This document shows positions 35,001-46,167 of a DNA stretch of 64,000 nt, piece by piece (position 1 is the stretch's first letter; each line of letters opens with the position of its first letter). Source of the stretch: Elgaria multicarinata webbii (Eukaryota > Chordata > Lepidosauria > Squamata > Anguidae); assembly GCF_023053635.1 (NCBI RefSeq), contig NC_086177.1, positions 90,740,001 through 90,804,000 on the forward strand. Reading direction: 5' to 3'. Under the pieces are notes generated by a model that did not search any database, was not told the origin of the DNA, and saw nothing but the letters and a program-made list of their open reading frames with translations. Made by a program: the position numbers and the translations under genes.

Positions 35001-35275
35001 GGGATTGCCTTGAAACTTGGCGTGTGTGTGTATACGCCCATGAGGTGTCATGGTGCCAAACGTGAGGTTTCTAACTTCAACGGAAAAAAAGTTGTTTACT
35101 TTTTTAGCTTTCAATGCAAGCCTATGGGGGGGCAAAAACGGAGCTCCGGATCCGATCCGGAGCTCCGGGCGGAGCGGAGCGGAAGTGGGCGGAGCGGGGG
35201 CGGGGCGGAGCGACCCGCTCCGAAAAATGGCGGATCTGCAAGTGAAGCGGAGCGGGGGGTCCGTGCACACCCCTA

Positions 35276-35283
35276 CCATACAG
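35276..35283. repeat. Right 8-bp target site duplication of the BED hAT element
   Basis: CCATACAG, identical to 30586-30593. Perfect identity suggests a fairly young insertion. Confidence 0.9.
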
Positions 35284-35384
35284 CTCTCTCTCTCTCTCTC
35301 ATATATTGGCAGTCCCCACTCCTATCAATTCCCACCTACCAATCCCCAAAATGGAACTTGCCAGTGTTCACAGCAACTGTACAC

Positions 35385-35866
35385 TAGAGGATGATGCACA
35401 GGGGATTCCGGGAGCAGGGAGGGATGATCCCTCCCTTTCTCCGAGAGATCGCCCTACCCATTTCCCCCTCTTTTCCTGCAGTCTCGGGATGATTCTGAGA
35501 CCGCGGGACGTGAGGCTGGGAATCACAGTTTGTCCCGGCTCCTTGCGAGTAACTGCGAGGAGCTGGGGCCTGAGCATGGGGCACGGAGCTCCTCAGGAGC
35601 TCCATGCCCATCAGGGGTGGGGGTGGGGTGAGGTGGGGTGGGGTGTTGGGAGTGGAAAAACATTTTTTAATAAGAAAAGACCTACCTTTTGTGCAGGAGC
35701 ACTTGCACGCTCTTCTCCGATGAAAACAAACAAACAAAACGTTGGGTGCGACGTCCTCTTCCTCCTGGGACGTCACACGCCATGTGTAGATGAGGGCAAT
35801 GATCTCGCAATCATAAAATCACGAGATCATTGCTCTCCACCCTCTTCCTCTAGCCATACCCTAGGT
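35385..35866 (+). mobile_element. Family A element with worn ends
   Basis: The interior matches family A: GATGCACAGGGGATTCCGGG, GGAGCAGGGAGGGATGATCC, an A/T run, CTTGCACGCTCTTCTCC and a terminal GATCTCGCAATC/GATCATTGC palindrome. Terminal GGCC repeats are not clear. The long ORF across it (35306-35917) is not a gene. Confidence 0.55.
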
Positions 35867-36034
35867 CGACATTTTCACAAATGCATCCACAACCCACAGA
35901 CCCAGTCAGTGGATTAAGGATTTTTTGCCCCAATGTTTATACATTTAACCATGTCTACATTGAAGTATATTTGCCATTTTAAGGCCTATTTCCCCAGTTT
36001 GGAGAAATCCTTTTAAAGGTCTTCACTGTAGTTT

Positions 36035-36480
36035 TTTTTGTTTTAACCACCCTAAATAACATGGTGCTGTCAGCAAATGTGGCCACTTCACTGCTCACTC
36101 CTAATTCCAGATCACTTATGAATAAGTTAAAAGGCACTGGTTCCAATACAGAACCTTAGGGGGCCACTCTGTTTACATCCCACCATTGTGAGACTTTACC
36201 ATTTATACCATCTCTCTGATTTCTATTCCTTGACCAAACTGCTAAATTTGCACAGGAGTTTTTGTTGAGAGGCTTTGTCAAAAGTCTTGAAAGTCCAAAT
36301 AAACAATGTCTATTGGATCATCCCTGCCCACATGTTTACTGACACACTCAAAAGAACCCTAAAATGTTAGTGAGAAAGGACGTATCTTTGAGGAAGCCAT
36401 GTTGATTCTTTTTCAACAGGACTTGTCCCTCTTTATACCTGATAATTTCATCTGTAATTTTATCTAATTTAACTTTAATA
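36035..36480 (-). mobile_element. Old CR1/L3-type LINE fragment
   Basis: On the minus strand AAAGACTTTTGACAAAGCCT resembles the KAFDKV segment of CR1-type reverse transcriptase. Upstream words correspond to NMASSKIR-like decayed coding sequence. Many breaks; old. Confidence 0.55.
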
Positions 36481-36829
36481 AAGATAAATTGCTATCTGGA
36501 ATACAAGTCCATGCTTTATGGAGAGGCAATCCAACAATAATGTACAGAAGAGCAATCACAAGTGTGGGAAGGAGACTACAGTCTGAACCCGACCACTACT
36601 GCTGTCATCACTTTTCATGCATTCATAAAATGTAATTGACCGTCAATGTTCCACCTTTATTCTCTGCCCAGAGAGAAATATTTCCTGCTGCTAACTACAA
36701 TATCGAGTAAGGCTGAAAACCTACATACACTGATTTGGGAGTACATCCCAATGAACTTTTTATGTAATACCTATGAGTATACAGGAGAAGAATTAAATGT
36801 CGCCAAGCCATAAGTTGATTTTTTAAATT

Positions 36830-37345
36830 ATTTTTTATTGTAAGTTTCAACAAAACAAAACAATAAAAATACAAATATAACTACATACTTTAAAAGCCTC
36901 AGTTTCAAATATTACAACATTCTAAAAAAGAAGAAGGAAAAAGGAATCATTACACATAAACTTCAGTAAATCCAAATATAAGTCCCTTCATGAATGGTGC
37001 CTACATACCAATCTTTCAAATGATGCTAGTGTTGTTAGGGGTTCAATCCACTGAATGGTGGTGACCTTTTATTTTTTTCCAGTGTTTAAGAATCATTCTT
37101 TTAGCAGTCAAGAGGGCATGAAAAACCCATTTACGCTGACCAGGCGTTACATTCCAAGAAGTAGGTACATAATTTAAGAGAGCATATATATAAGAATGTG
37201 TTAAAGAGCTTTCCAATACAAAGTTTATCCATCTGATGACTTCTTCCCAAAAGGAGGCAACTATTAGGCATTTCCAGAACACATGAACTAGAGAAGCATT
37301 AGCTGTATGATACTTCCAACAATTAGCCTAGTTAGACAAACCTTT
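36830..37345 (-). mobile_element. L1 LINE 3' fragment
   Basis: On the minus strand 37282-37043 encodes FWKCLIVASFWEEVIRWINF, then HALLTAKRMILKHWKKIKG. This is the C-terminal part of L1 ORF2 (W.C....FW..V...I, then LL.AAR..I...WK). A T-rich stretch at 36828 corresponds to the poly(A) tail. Confidence 0.75.
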
Positions 37346-37646
37346 GTTAAGGCGATGTTGTGGCATCCAATAGACCTGAAACAAAAGTGCCTGAGGCACA
37401 ACTTTATATAGATACTGCAGAACGTTCTAGCATGAATGAATTTCTACAACAAGTAATGCACACTGCAGAAACTCTACCTATTACTATGGCAAGGGCAATG
37501 CCACAGTCAAGTTTTATTGTGTGGTGTGACTGAACTCTAATTCCCCCCACCCCACATATCTTCACTTCTGACAGTGCACCCATGACTGTTATTCAGAAAG
37601 CAACCTTAACTCCCAGATTGTGATTTAACCCATTTAGTGAGTCTCA

Positions 37647-38160
37647 GGCCTTAGCTAGACCTATCTTTTGTTCCAGAGGTGAGGAGGGGAGACCTCTCGT
37701 TGGGATTAATGTGAGATCTCGCCCCCGTTTACACGTAAGGCATGGCAACCTCAGGAAGAGAGGTGTCATGCCCGCCATTTTTTTATTTTTAAAGGGAGAG
37801 GAGAGCACGAACGCTCGTGCACTGAAGGTAGGTGCTTTTTAAAATTTCATTTCATTTCCCAGCTCCCCCCCAACCCCAATGGGAGTAGCACTCCTGACGA
37901 GCGCTGTGCCCTGTGCGTGGCTCCCGGCTCCGCGTGAGTAATCGCGCAGAGTGGGGTCAAGCCGTGGAAACGGGCCAGACGTTCTGCAATCTCGGGTTCA
38001 GCCCAGGACCTTGGAAAAAGCAGGCCCAAAGGGGAGGGCTATATTCCAGGGTGAGGGAGGGATGATCCCTCCCTGATCCCAGGATCCCCTGTGCATCATG
38101 TGGACGCACAGGGACAATCCCGGGGTTCGCCCTGCGATATAGCCTGGTCTAGCTAAGGCC
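37647..38160 (-). mobile_element. Family A element, inverted, with 3-bp duplication
   Basis: It starts GGCCTTAGCTAGACCTATC and ends TGGTCTAGCTAAGGCC. TCA flanks both ends (37644-37646 and 38161-38163). The internal blocks are in reverse order relative to 2711-3235, and CCCGCCATTTT lies at 37771. Confidence 0.75.
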
Positions 38161-38183
38161 TCAGAAGAAGAAAAAAAAATGAT

Positions 38184-38398
38184 GACCCTGTTCAGAAGAC
38201 ACACTAAGCCACGGTGGTTAAGCATTTTGAGTTAAACATTATGGCTTAGCATGTCTTGTGAACCATGACTTAGCATGTTGAGTGAACTATTCTTAACCAT
38301 GGTGGCTACATAACCATGGTTTAAACATGTTCACTAACCATTTGCTGCAAAAGTGTTAGGGGCCTAACCATGGCTTAGCATGTTGTCTGAACAGGCCC
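38184..38398. mobile_element. Family D-like inverted-repeat element
   Basis: CCCTGTTCAGAAGACACAC at the left matches GTTGTCTGAACAGGCCC inverted at the right. The interior repeats the AACCATGG / CTTAGCATGTTG theme. Confidence 0.5.
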
Positions 38399-38401
38399 AC
38401 T

Positions 38402-38760
38402 AAGTTGGATCCAGATTTAGTCATACTTAGATTAGACCCATTGAAATTAATGGGACTTGTTAGTCATGCCTAACTTAAGGCCTATTGAGCCAGTGTGGTG
38501 TAGTGGGTACAGTGTTGGACTGGGAGTCTGGATACCCGGGTTCTAGTCCCCACTCGGCCATGGAAACCCACTGGGTGACTTTGGGCCAGTCACAGACTCT
38601 CAGCCCAACCTACCTCACAGGGTTGTTGTTGTGAGGATAACATGGAGAGGAGGAGGATTATGTACGCCACCTTGGGTTTCTTGGAGTAAAAAGGCGGGAT
38701 ATAAATGCAATAAATAAATAAATTTCAATAGATGGGTGACTAAATATTGAGCTAGTTCAC
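38402..38760. repeat. Family E palindrome split by a SINE
   Basis: The left arm GATCCAGATTTAGTCATACT and centre are followed by the SINE at 38486-38728. Sequence like the other arm (TTTCAATAGATGGGTGACT) resumes after it. Confidence 0.5.
38486..38728 (+). mobile_element. Sauria-type SINE
   Basis: GAGCCAGTGTGGTGTAGTGG head, GGGTTCTAGTCCCCACTCGG B-box region, and GGCGGGATATAAATGCAATA tail with (AAAT)n. Inserted in a family E palindrome. Confidence 0.87.
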
Positions 38761-39504
38761 ATATTTATCAATTTTTAGGAACACTGTATGTATAGATACA
38801 TTGGTTTGTAGGCCTGCATGCTACTGCAAATATGACACAATGTGCCTGGATTGGTGTTATGCATATACATTTGTGTGCGTCATAGGCCTGATCCAGAATC
38901 CTTATGCCCCTTTTTTTAGATGGATCACTGAGTCTGTTGTAGAAATGTATGCGTGTTTACCTGATTCATACGGGCCCCACATCCCATCATCTAGACACTG
39001 TTCCCAGATTGAATAAATTTGTGAATAGAGTCCTCTGTCCAAGGGTGCTTTGTAAATAACAATGAATAACAGAAGTGGACTAACACACAGCTGTATTTCC
39101 AGTAGATAAATATGATGGGGCAGAATAGGAGGCAGTACAAATTCACATGATGTTTTAAACCGCAGGAGAGTGACAGCAAATGACAAATGAATTTAATAAA
39201 GTGCAAGCACGATTGATTTAATGCCCCGTGGAGCAAGTTTACTGTATCAATTAGGACACAGAAGAGGTAAACTCATGGGTTATTTATCAAATGAGTGTCA
39301 GAAATCCATTCTAGTAGGTTGGTCTGTTATATGCACATTTCACTAGGTTATGGCCCACACTGTGATATTAATGCTTTTATTGTAGTGCTTTGGTGGGAAA
39401 GGGTTCAAATTATGAAGAGGTTTTCTTGAGCAAACATAGTGCAGTCCAGAGGACTGAGAGATGTACCAGGGTCTTATGGAATCACTGGATTCATTGTGGT
39501 TTGA

Positions 39505-39880
39505 TAAAGGCAAGGCCACCAGCATCAAAGGTAGGCATGGTCAGGTACCTGTGAAAGGCCCACACCTTAGCAGGGGCACACTTACAAGAGCTGCCTGAAT
39601 GTGCTACTCTTACCATTGCAATCTGTTTGTTCACCTGCCTCTCACTCTGGCCCAGACAATGGTGGTGGTACAAAGGAGGAACAATAGATGCCCCTGCCTA
39701 GTTGCTTACTGGCTGTCTGGCTGTCAAGCAAGCAAGTGGTAGCAATGGTGAGAAAGAGGATGAGGTACAACAGCAGCTGGTGACCATGGCAGTTAGAAGG
39801 TAGACTCACCAAGGGAAGAGGGACATAGAGGGTGTCTTACCCAAGGGCCCTTCAAAACCTGGAGCCACTTGCTGCCACAT
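39505..39880 (+). repeat. Interspersed repeat family C, copy 3
   Basis: CACCAGCATCAAAGGTAGGC through GGGTGTCTTACCCAAGGG aligns with copies 1 and 2. Confidence 0.55.
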
Positions 39881-39883
39881 TCC

Positions 39884-40112
39884 TGAGAACCAGTGTGGTG
39901 TAGTGTCTAGAGTGTTGGACTGGGAGTTGGGAGACCCAGGTGGAAACTCTCTCGGTGACTTTGGGACAGTCACAGACTCTCAGCCCAACCTACCTCACAG
40001 ACTTGTTGTTGTGAGGATAAAATGGAGAGGAGGAGGATTATGTATCACACCTTGGGTTCTTTGAGGAGGAAAAAAGGCAGGATATAAATGTAGTGAATAA
40101 AACAAGAAACTG
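39884..40112 (+). mobile_element. Sauria-type SINE, internal deletion
   Basis: AACCAGTGTGGTGTAGTGTC head and GGCAGGATATAAATGTAGTG tail. The segment around the B box is shortened (ACCCAGGTGGAAACTC). It is followed by the (GAA)n tract. Confidence 0.82.
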
Positions 40113-40125
40113 TTTGGGTAGTCTG

Positions 40126-40208
40126 GAAGAAGAAGAAGAAGAAGAAGAAGAAGAAGAAGAAGAAGAAGAAGAAGAAGAAGAAGAAGAAGAAGAAGAAGAA
40201 GAAGAAGA
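40126..40208. repeat. (GAA)n microsatellite, about 27 units
   Basis: A pure GAA tract with no interruption. GAA.TTC tracts of this purity can form triplex DNA. ORFs across it are artefacts. Confidence 0.95.
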
Positions 40209-40519
40209 CCCTGAACACATGCAATTTCACATTTTCAACTATGGGAATAAAGGAAGATTTGCTTCTGTACTGTTGCTAAACATATTTACTTGGGAATAAG
40301 CACCATTTTGTTGTAGAGGATAATAGGCATTAAAAGTAAAATAACAATGCAATGAGCATTTGTAACTATGTACATGCCTGGATGACCACCAACTAACTAT
40401 AGCTGATGGTTCCCATGTCTGAGAAATAGGCTCATTGGCTGTTCTGGATGGGATCACATGCCCTTTGAAAGATCAGGGCTGTAGTCCGGGGGATTCCTAG
40501 ATCCATCACTGTCACTGGA

Positions 40520-41010
40520 GGCCCAAGTGGTCTTTCACCAGCTTCGACTACTTTGCCAGCTACAGCCTCTCCTGGACAGGAATAGCTTGTCCATAGTGGT
40601 ACAGGAACTAGTAACCTCAAGACTGGATTACCTTCTTCCTTATCAACCTGCCCAGTCTCTGAGGTCATCCAGTGGCATGCTCCTGGTAGACCTATGGACC
40701 TCTAGCCTGATTGGAGTCCACCCAGAGAAGAGCTTTTGGTGTTGTGGCCCCCTTTCAATGGAATTCCCTGCTCTGGAGCCCAAGCAGGCACCGACATTGT
40801 GTTGCTTTTGGTGCCTCCTGAAAACATCTTTATTTTAAGACGTCTTCCATGATTGACCAGCCACAGTTTTTAATTGGTATTCTGTTGTTTTAAAACAACC
40901 ACAACAACATTTTTAAAATATGGCATTTTATTCATTTTACCATTTATTGTTCACTACTCTGGAATCTGTTTAGAAATGGAACAGTATATATTACTGTAAA
41001 TGTTGAAAAT
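40520..41010 (+). mobile_element. LINE 3' fragment
   Basis: A CTAGTAACCTCAAGACTGGA (VTSRLDY) segment, then TTTCAATGGAATTCCCTGCT and a 3' untranslated region with TTTGTTCACTACTCTGGAAT. This is an L2-type C-terminus. Confidence 0.6.
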
Positions 41011-42010
41011 AAATAGGGAGAAGAAAGTATGCTATGTCAAAGAGTGTCAGGCCTAGTGGGCATCCTATGCTCATACCAGCCAGGGTGTTGATCCCTGGCC
41101 TGTTTGCTGCTGCTGCTCTCTGGGTGGTCCTTCAGGGCCCTTCTGAGCTGTGGGTCCCTGGACCTCAGCCTCAAGGTTCAACTCTCATCACACCATTGCT
41201 GAGCATTCTACTATATGTATACTTGAATACTTGATCCCCTACACTGTAAGCATAAGAAGGAAAGGGAACTCTGAGATTGAGGAAGGAAAGATAAAGGAGT
41301 CTGAGGACTTGGCCACAGTGGGTCATATATATATGCTTTGGTTGATGTGTGTGAGGGAGATAAGAAGAAAGAAACAGACACAGCTTTTAGCTTCTGCAGC
41401 TCAGCATGGAGATCAAGGCATACAAGAGTGCTAAAGAAAACAAGGGTTCAGCTTTTAGTGGCCGACTTTGTGCTGCTTTCAGAAATAGTGAAACCATCTC
41501 ACCGAAAGAGCAGAGGACTAATCAGATCAAGTGAGTGCTAAGTCCGCAGTGGAATGCCTCACCAAATTGGAGGAATGTGGTGCTAATGTGATAGCTTGTG
41601 TTACAAGCAAAGCAATGGCTGCTCAGACCATTGAATGTGTTACAGCCTAGTGCAAATAATTCCTTTGCCACAAAAAGATGGGGAGGATTTATTAGTGGGG
41701 TTACTTAAAATTGAAATTTTACCCTTTTAGGGATTATTTCTCACCGAGCTAAAGGACCGGCTTTGTGTTCAACCAAATATTTGTCTTTCTCATTATTTAG
41801 CTAAGCTGACTTGAAATTAAGGTTTGGGGGAAAAAAGGGGGTTCGGGCAGATTTCTTCCAAAGTACACATGTGGTCATGGTTCATGCAAGGAATCCTTTC
41901 CCCCCCTCTTTTTGCTACATCATAGTTTTGTCAACTTAGTTTAAGCAGTTCTGGGTGCTGGATCTGTTGAGCGCTGTCGCTTAAAATACAGGTGGCACAT
42001 CACCATTTGG

Positions 42011-42432
42011 TAGGGTGACCAACTGTCAGGATTTCCCTGGATTTGTCCTGGTTTTTGTTCTTTCCATGGTGTCAGGGGGGATTTTCTATAATTTTCAATA
42101 ATGTCCTGGAATGACATACCTTCCCCTTTAAGGCTGTCATTAGCATGGCAGGAGGGAATGACATGCTTTCTTGAGGCACATCATTCCCCCACCCCGAGCT
42201 CCAATTGAGGTCTTAAAGGGGAAAGTGGGTCATTCGTGGACATTATAGAAAAGGCCCCAATTGGAGTGGATGGTGGTGGTGCAGAATGAAATCCTTTCCC
42301 CTCCTCCACTCCAATCAGGTTCTTTAAGGTGGTGGGGGAATAATAACGTACTTTCTGCAGGACTCAGAAAGCTGCTTCCCCACACACACACTAGGTGTCC
42401 TCTTTTTTGGTTTCTCAAATATGGTCACCCTA
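42011..42432 (-). mobile_element. TAGGGTGACC short hAT-type element with perfect target duplication
   Basis: The ends are TAGGGTGACCAACTG and ATATGGTCACCCTA. The 8-bp CCATTTGG is repeated exactly at 42003-42010 and 42433-42440. It is 422 bp and inverted relative to the copy at 21149-21572. Confidence 0.85.
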
Positions 42433-42473
42433 CCATTTGGAGCATTGGTTCTCAGACAATGGTGCCTCCAGAG

Positions 42474-42522
<49 letters not shown>
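42474..42522. repeat. (TG)n(AG)n microsatellite
   Basis: About 12 TG units followed by about 12 AG units. Confidence 0.9.
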
Positions 42523-42599
42523 TGCCTGGGCCCTCATCTTCTTCACTGCCACTACTGCTGGTTGCTCACTTTGGTGGTGATTAAGTAGGCAGTCTATCA

Positions 42600-42935
42600 A
42601 ACAGCTGAGCACAACTGACAGGGCCTTTTCAGTGGTGGCTCCCATCAACTATGAAACTTCCTCCCATGGAGTATTTGTTTAGCACCCTCATTTTTTAACA
42701 GGTTTTGTAGACCTAGTTGTTCAGATCTGCTTTTGTCTGATCCATTTGAAATTAGTCCAGATTTTTCAGATGGATTAAAAATATAAAAAGATTGGTGTCT
42801 TTATTATTTTTTATTGCTGGTTTTAAATGTGGATGGTTATTACTTCTGTATTTTACTTGTTTTATTATACTTTTTGGGAGCAAAGTGCCTTGAGAGGGCT
42901 ACAAACCCTTAAAGTTGGCATATAAATACTTTAAG
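42600..42935 (+). mobile_element. LINE 3' fragment
   Basis: AGGGCCTTTTCAGTGGTGGC, then GAAACTTCCTCCCATGGAG and a GGCATATAAATACTTTAA end, matching LINE 3' ends at 48546 and 50225 in order. Confidence 0.5.
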
Positions 42936-42944
42936 GCTTGGATC

Positions 42945-43613
42945 CAGACTTAATCATACTTAGGTGAGACCCATTGGAATTAATGGGCAGTCTCCAACTG
43001 TGTTATTCCGCTAGTGCAAATGAGGTTGCACTAGTGGAAATAATAGTGGTTCCGAATTATGCACAAAATAAAAATTCAAATAGAGTTTTGCTTGTGTGGC
43101 TGCCTGCACAAGAAGTTGTGCAACCCCTTTCAGGTGTGCTCCACCAGTCTGCGTTTGGATACCACAGTGTGCAATAGCGCACTTGTGCTATTGAAAGATT
43201 TGATGGAGCTCCATTAGTGGTATTTGGGTAATATCCATTCGGAGAAGTGTGTATGTGGCCAGCCCCATCAGCGTAGATCCGCAAGCGGCTCTTACCACAA
43301 CACAGCTGCTATATAGTGTTTCTGGGGGAAAGCCCTGATGCACATGAAAATGCTGGTTTCTGCCCCTTCCAGAAACCAGTGTTTTCACATGCATCAGTAG
43401 AGTAGCTGTGCTCAGATCTGGACTGGTGGGGCTGGGCATGCGTGGACCGTAGCCCAGTGGGGCTGGCCACATGTGCAACACCCCTATAGGATACTATCTT
43501 TTGAATTTGTTGAATGACATCATTGGATACTGCCCAATGGAAGTTAAGTTCCTCATATTTAAGTCCCATTGATTTCAATGGGTCTATAAGTATGATTAAG
43601 TTTGAATCGAACC
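42945..43613. repeat. Family E palindrome split by an unassigned insert
   Basis: The left arm GGATCCAGACTTAATCATAC is at 42949, and the right arm CCCATTGATTTCAATGGGTC at 43565. The 550-bp insert (about 42990-43540) starts near ATTCCGCTAGTGCAAATGAG and has no family I know. Confidence 0.45.
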
Positions 43614-45011
43614 ACAAATTAATAAATGGGAATTATGTGGCCTCTCAGAGGAGCCCACTACACACATCTTCAAGGGTCACTATTCTGGGCATACATCCCC
43701 TGAGAGCCAGTAATTCTCTGTATTTTTCTATCAGGAGTGATTGAATGATCCAATGCAGAAAAATGGCAAAATCATGCAGCCCCATAACAGCTGATTAGAA
43801 AGAGCCAATGCCAAAGCAATGAAGCATCTGGAGAAGCAATGGACCAACTCTTATGTTGTGAATTACCTTGAGCTCGCAGGAGACCATAATTCATGTCTTT
43901 GTTGCTGCATCTGTGTGTTTTGGTTCTCAGTTTGGAAATTAGTGGTTTGAAACACTGGCTGTGGTAGTCAGAGTTTAGGGATGGCACCACTGTCTTCCAT
44001 GTGATCTTGCCTTGGCTTTTGAAATTGGCCTTAAATTCATATGTTGACATCATATGTCAACAAGAGAGAACCTTCTCAGTTGCAGCATTGCAACTGTAGA
44101 ACATTTTCTCTAGGCTGGGACAAGGTTGACTTTCTCCTGCATTTGGATTTTTCAGATCTCAAGTTCTTTCTCTCCTGAATATGAAGAACTTTGAAAATTC
44201 TGGTAAACTCTTCCTAAAAATGAACTTAAATGAAATTCTTGACCATCTACACCAGTCAAATTCAATAGGTACCACACTCTCAGCATGGAGAGGACCATGC
44301 TGTGCTTGCCAGCTGTGTAGTTGTCAAAGATGGGGAGCCCACTAGGAGAAAGAGGTAGCAACCCTACTTAAGCACTAGCACAGTTGAAAATGCACAGGGA
44401 TTTTAACTCAGACCTTTCAGATCTCAGCACTAAAAGCCCTGAGCCTGAATGGACGTATCCGTTAGTTTCACTTTCTCCGGCATTCAAATGTTTAAATCTC
44501 AACTTTCTGGCACAAATATGGAGAAAAACTTTGCAAATTTCAGTAAATTCTTATAAAAACCAAACTGCAAAATTCTCATCCATGCATACTTCTTCTCAGT
44601 GGAAATCTGCCAGATTCCCTCTCTCTCTCTCCCCCCCCCCCCATATAGGGTAAAAAAAATGTTTTTATTTAGGTTGCCCTTTAATTAGTTCTGGGACAAA
44701 TGTTCCAAATTTGGGGCAAATTTGCAGGGCTTGGAAAGGAATCCAAAAGGGTGAAAATAATCTCCACAATCCTTGGTGGGTTGGAAAAAATCAGAAACGT
44801 TTCAGGAGTGGGAGGGTTAATGTTTAATGTCAGGGAGAAGAGATGTCCTCCTTACCCTTTTCTTTCTTTTCTTTTTAAAATGCTTTTGGCCACTGTGGTA
44901 AATGGCAGCCATGCTCCTAACGTGCTCTGAGGCCATTACTTTATGGTCGGGACAAAAATGGCTTTTCTAATAACAGCAGGCTCAATAAAAGCAGCAAAAT
45001 GTTGCTCTCAA

Positions 45012-45014
<3 letters not shown>
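43614..45014. other. No gene seen
   Basis: AT-rich. Two stretches (44130-44250 and 44400-44560) share AACTTT..CAAATTTC..AAATTC-like wording, suggesting an old repeat. Confidence 0.35.

Positions 45015-45063
<49 letters not shown>
45015..45063. repeat. (TA)n microsatellite
   Basis: About 24 uninterrupted TA units, self-complementary. Confidence 0.95.
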
Positions 45064-45066
<3 letters not shown>

Positions 45067-45067
<1 letters not shown>

Positions 45068-45200
45068 TCCAGGGGAGACATGATAGAGGTATACAAAATT
45101 ATGGAGAAATATGCTCCATGTACCCAAGGACATGTTGAAATTGTGTTTCAATAATACCAGTCTCCTCATCCCATATTTTCTGAATCTGAGGGGACTTACC
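45067..45200 (+). mobile_element. CR1 fragment beside a TA repeat
   Basis: GTCCAGGGGAGACATGATAG then GGTATACAAAATTATGGAG is the CR1 C-terminal coding segment. The end is undefined. Confidence 0.55.
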
Positions 45201-46161
45201 CCCCAAAAAGCATGTGGTATGTTATTGGGGGGGCTGTTTTTTTTTTAAAAAAGTGTCTCCCTTCTCCTCATCAGTCTTGAGTATGTTTAAAGTTGCTCTT
45301 TGGATCCAGACCAATATGATTTATTTTCACATAAGGCTAAGTGACATCATTATTGTTATGCTGTATGAGAATAATTGGGTTTAACTTGGAATGGAAATAT
45401 GCAATATTCTTATCAGTCCTTAAGTAGTAATATTAAATTGGTGGGGGGTGGGGGGAAGGAGCTGGAACCTGGAGAAAAAGTGATTTAAATTGTAAACTTC
45501 TATCAAGCTATGTGAGCACTTGGTAGAAATACGTTCTTTTTGAAATACAGTTTATGGCACAGGAACATACTTTTTTGTCATTTCTTCTCAGATATCTGTA
45601 GGATTGTTGAATCATTTTTAAAGGCACCTGTGTTGGTGTGCAAAGATGAGCATTAATAATTGCTCACTGAAATTCCATAGTTCTGCAATAAATTAAGGCT
45701 TTGGGCTTCTCTACACAAAGCTTTTATCGTGCACTCGTGATTGGTCACTCATGGAAGTTTGTAAGTCCTTTATATGATGTTGTCAACCCCCAGGGCCTCT
45801 GCTGTGCTTTATAACCTTTATCCTGGCTTTTTGTCTTAACAGGGAAAATGCAGTAATAAATTTTAATCATGTTTTAAAGCGCTCCAATGGCTGTTAAATA
45901 AATATCCAGAATGCAACTACATTATAGTGACATTTAGTGGCTGTGTAATTACACATATAGAATTTGCAGAGTGAGGAATGTCTAAAAAAAGAAGCAGCAT
46001 GTGTAAGCACATGTAAAGAAGCCATCTTAATCCCGCAAAGAATCCAGAAGCAGAAGGTGCAGGATAAAAGCCCAATGCAGAGAAGCCCTTTTTGATTAAA
46101 TTGTAAGTATCCAACAAGCTTAAACCAGGAAATCCAGCAGTCAGGTTTAGTCACTTTACTC
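45200..46161. other. No gene seen downstream of the nardilysin-family gene
   Basis: AT-rich sequence without a recognised repeat. It may contain 3' UTR if the distal AATAAA is used. Confidence 0.4.
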
Positions 46162-46167
46162 TTTATT
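46162..46167 (-). promoter_or_regulatory. Alternative AATAAA downstream of the nardilysin-family stop
   Basis: TTTATT on the plus strand gives AATAAA on the gene strand, about 415 bases past the stop. This would give a more ordinary 3' UTR. Sequence alone does not say which site is used. Confidence 0.3.

Larger units (their letters stand above)
30594..35275 (+). mobile_element. 4.7-kb hAT-type element with BED-finger ORF and two tandem arrays (copy B)
   Basis: The ends read TAGGGATGTGC and GCACACCCCTA (inverse TAGGGGTGTGC), and the 8 bases CCATACAG are repeated exactly outside both ends. This defines hAT-style insertion. Order inside: GC-rich left end with several CCGCTCC/GGAGCGG words; left tandem array (30885-31340); a short unique stretch; AT-rich minisatellite (31802-32450); BED-finger ORF (32465-33250); GC-rich trailer; a LINE 3' tail (33763-33808); right tandem array (34050-35000); GGAGCGG-rich right end. 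No RNase-H-like DDE core or hAT C-terminal dimerisation domain is visible, so it appears non-autonomous despite its size. Bases 1-1554 belong to the same family. Confidence 0.85.

Noticed and set aside
35306-35917. 203-codon ORF
   Set aside because: It runs from the end of the BED hAT element across a family A element, so no single functional protein is likely.
40038-40299. Poly-Ser, poly-Phe and poly-Glu ORFs
   Set aside because: Translations of the (GAA)n microsatellite.
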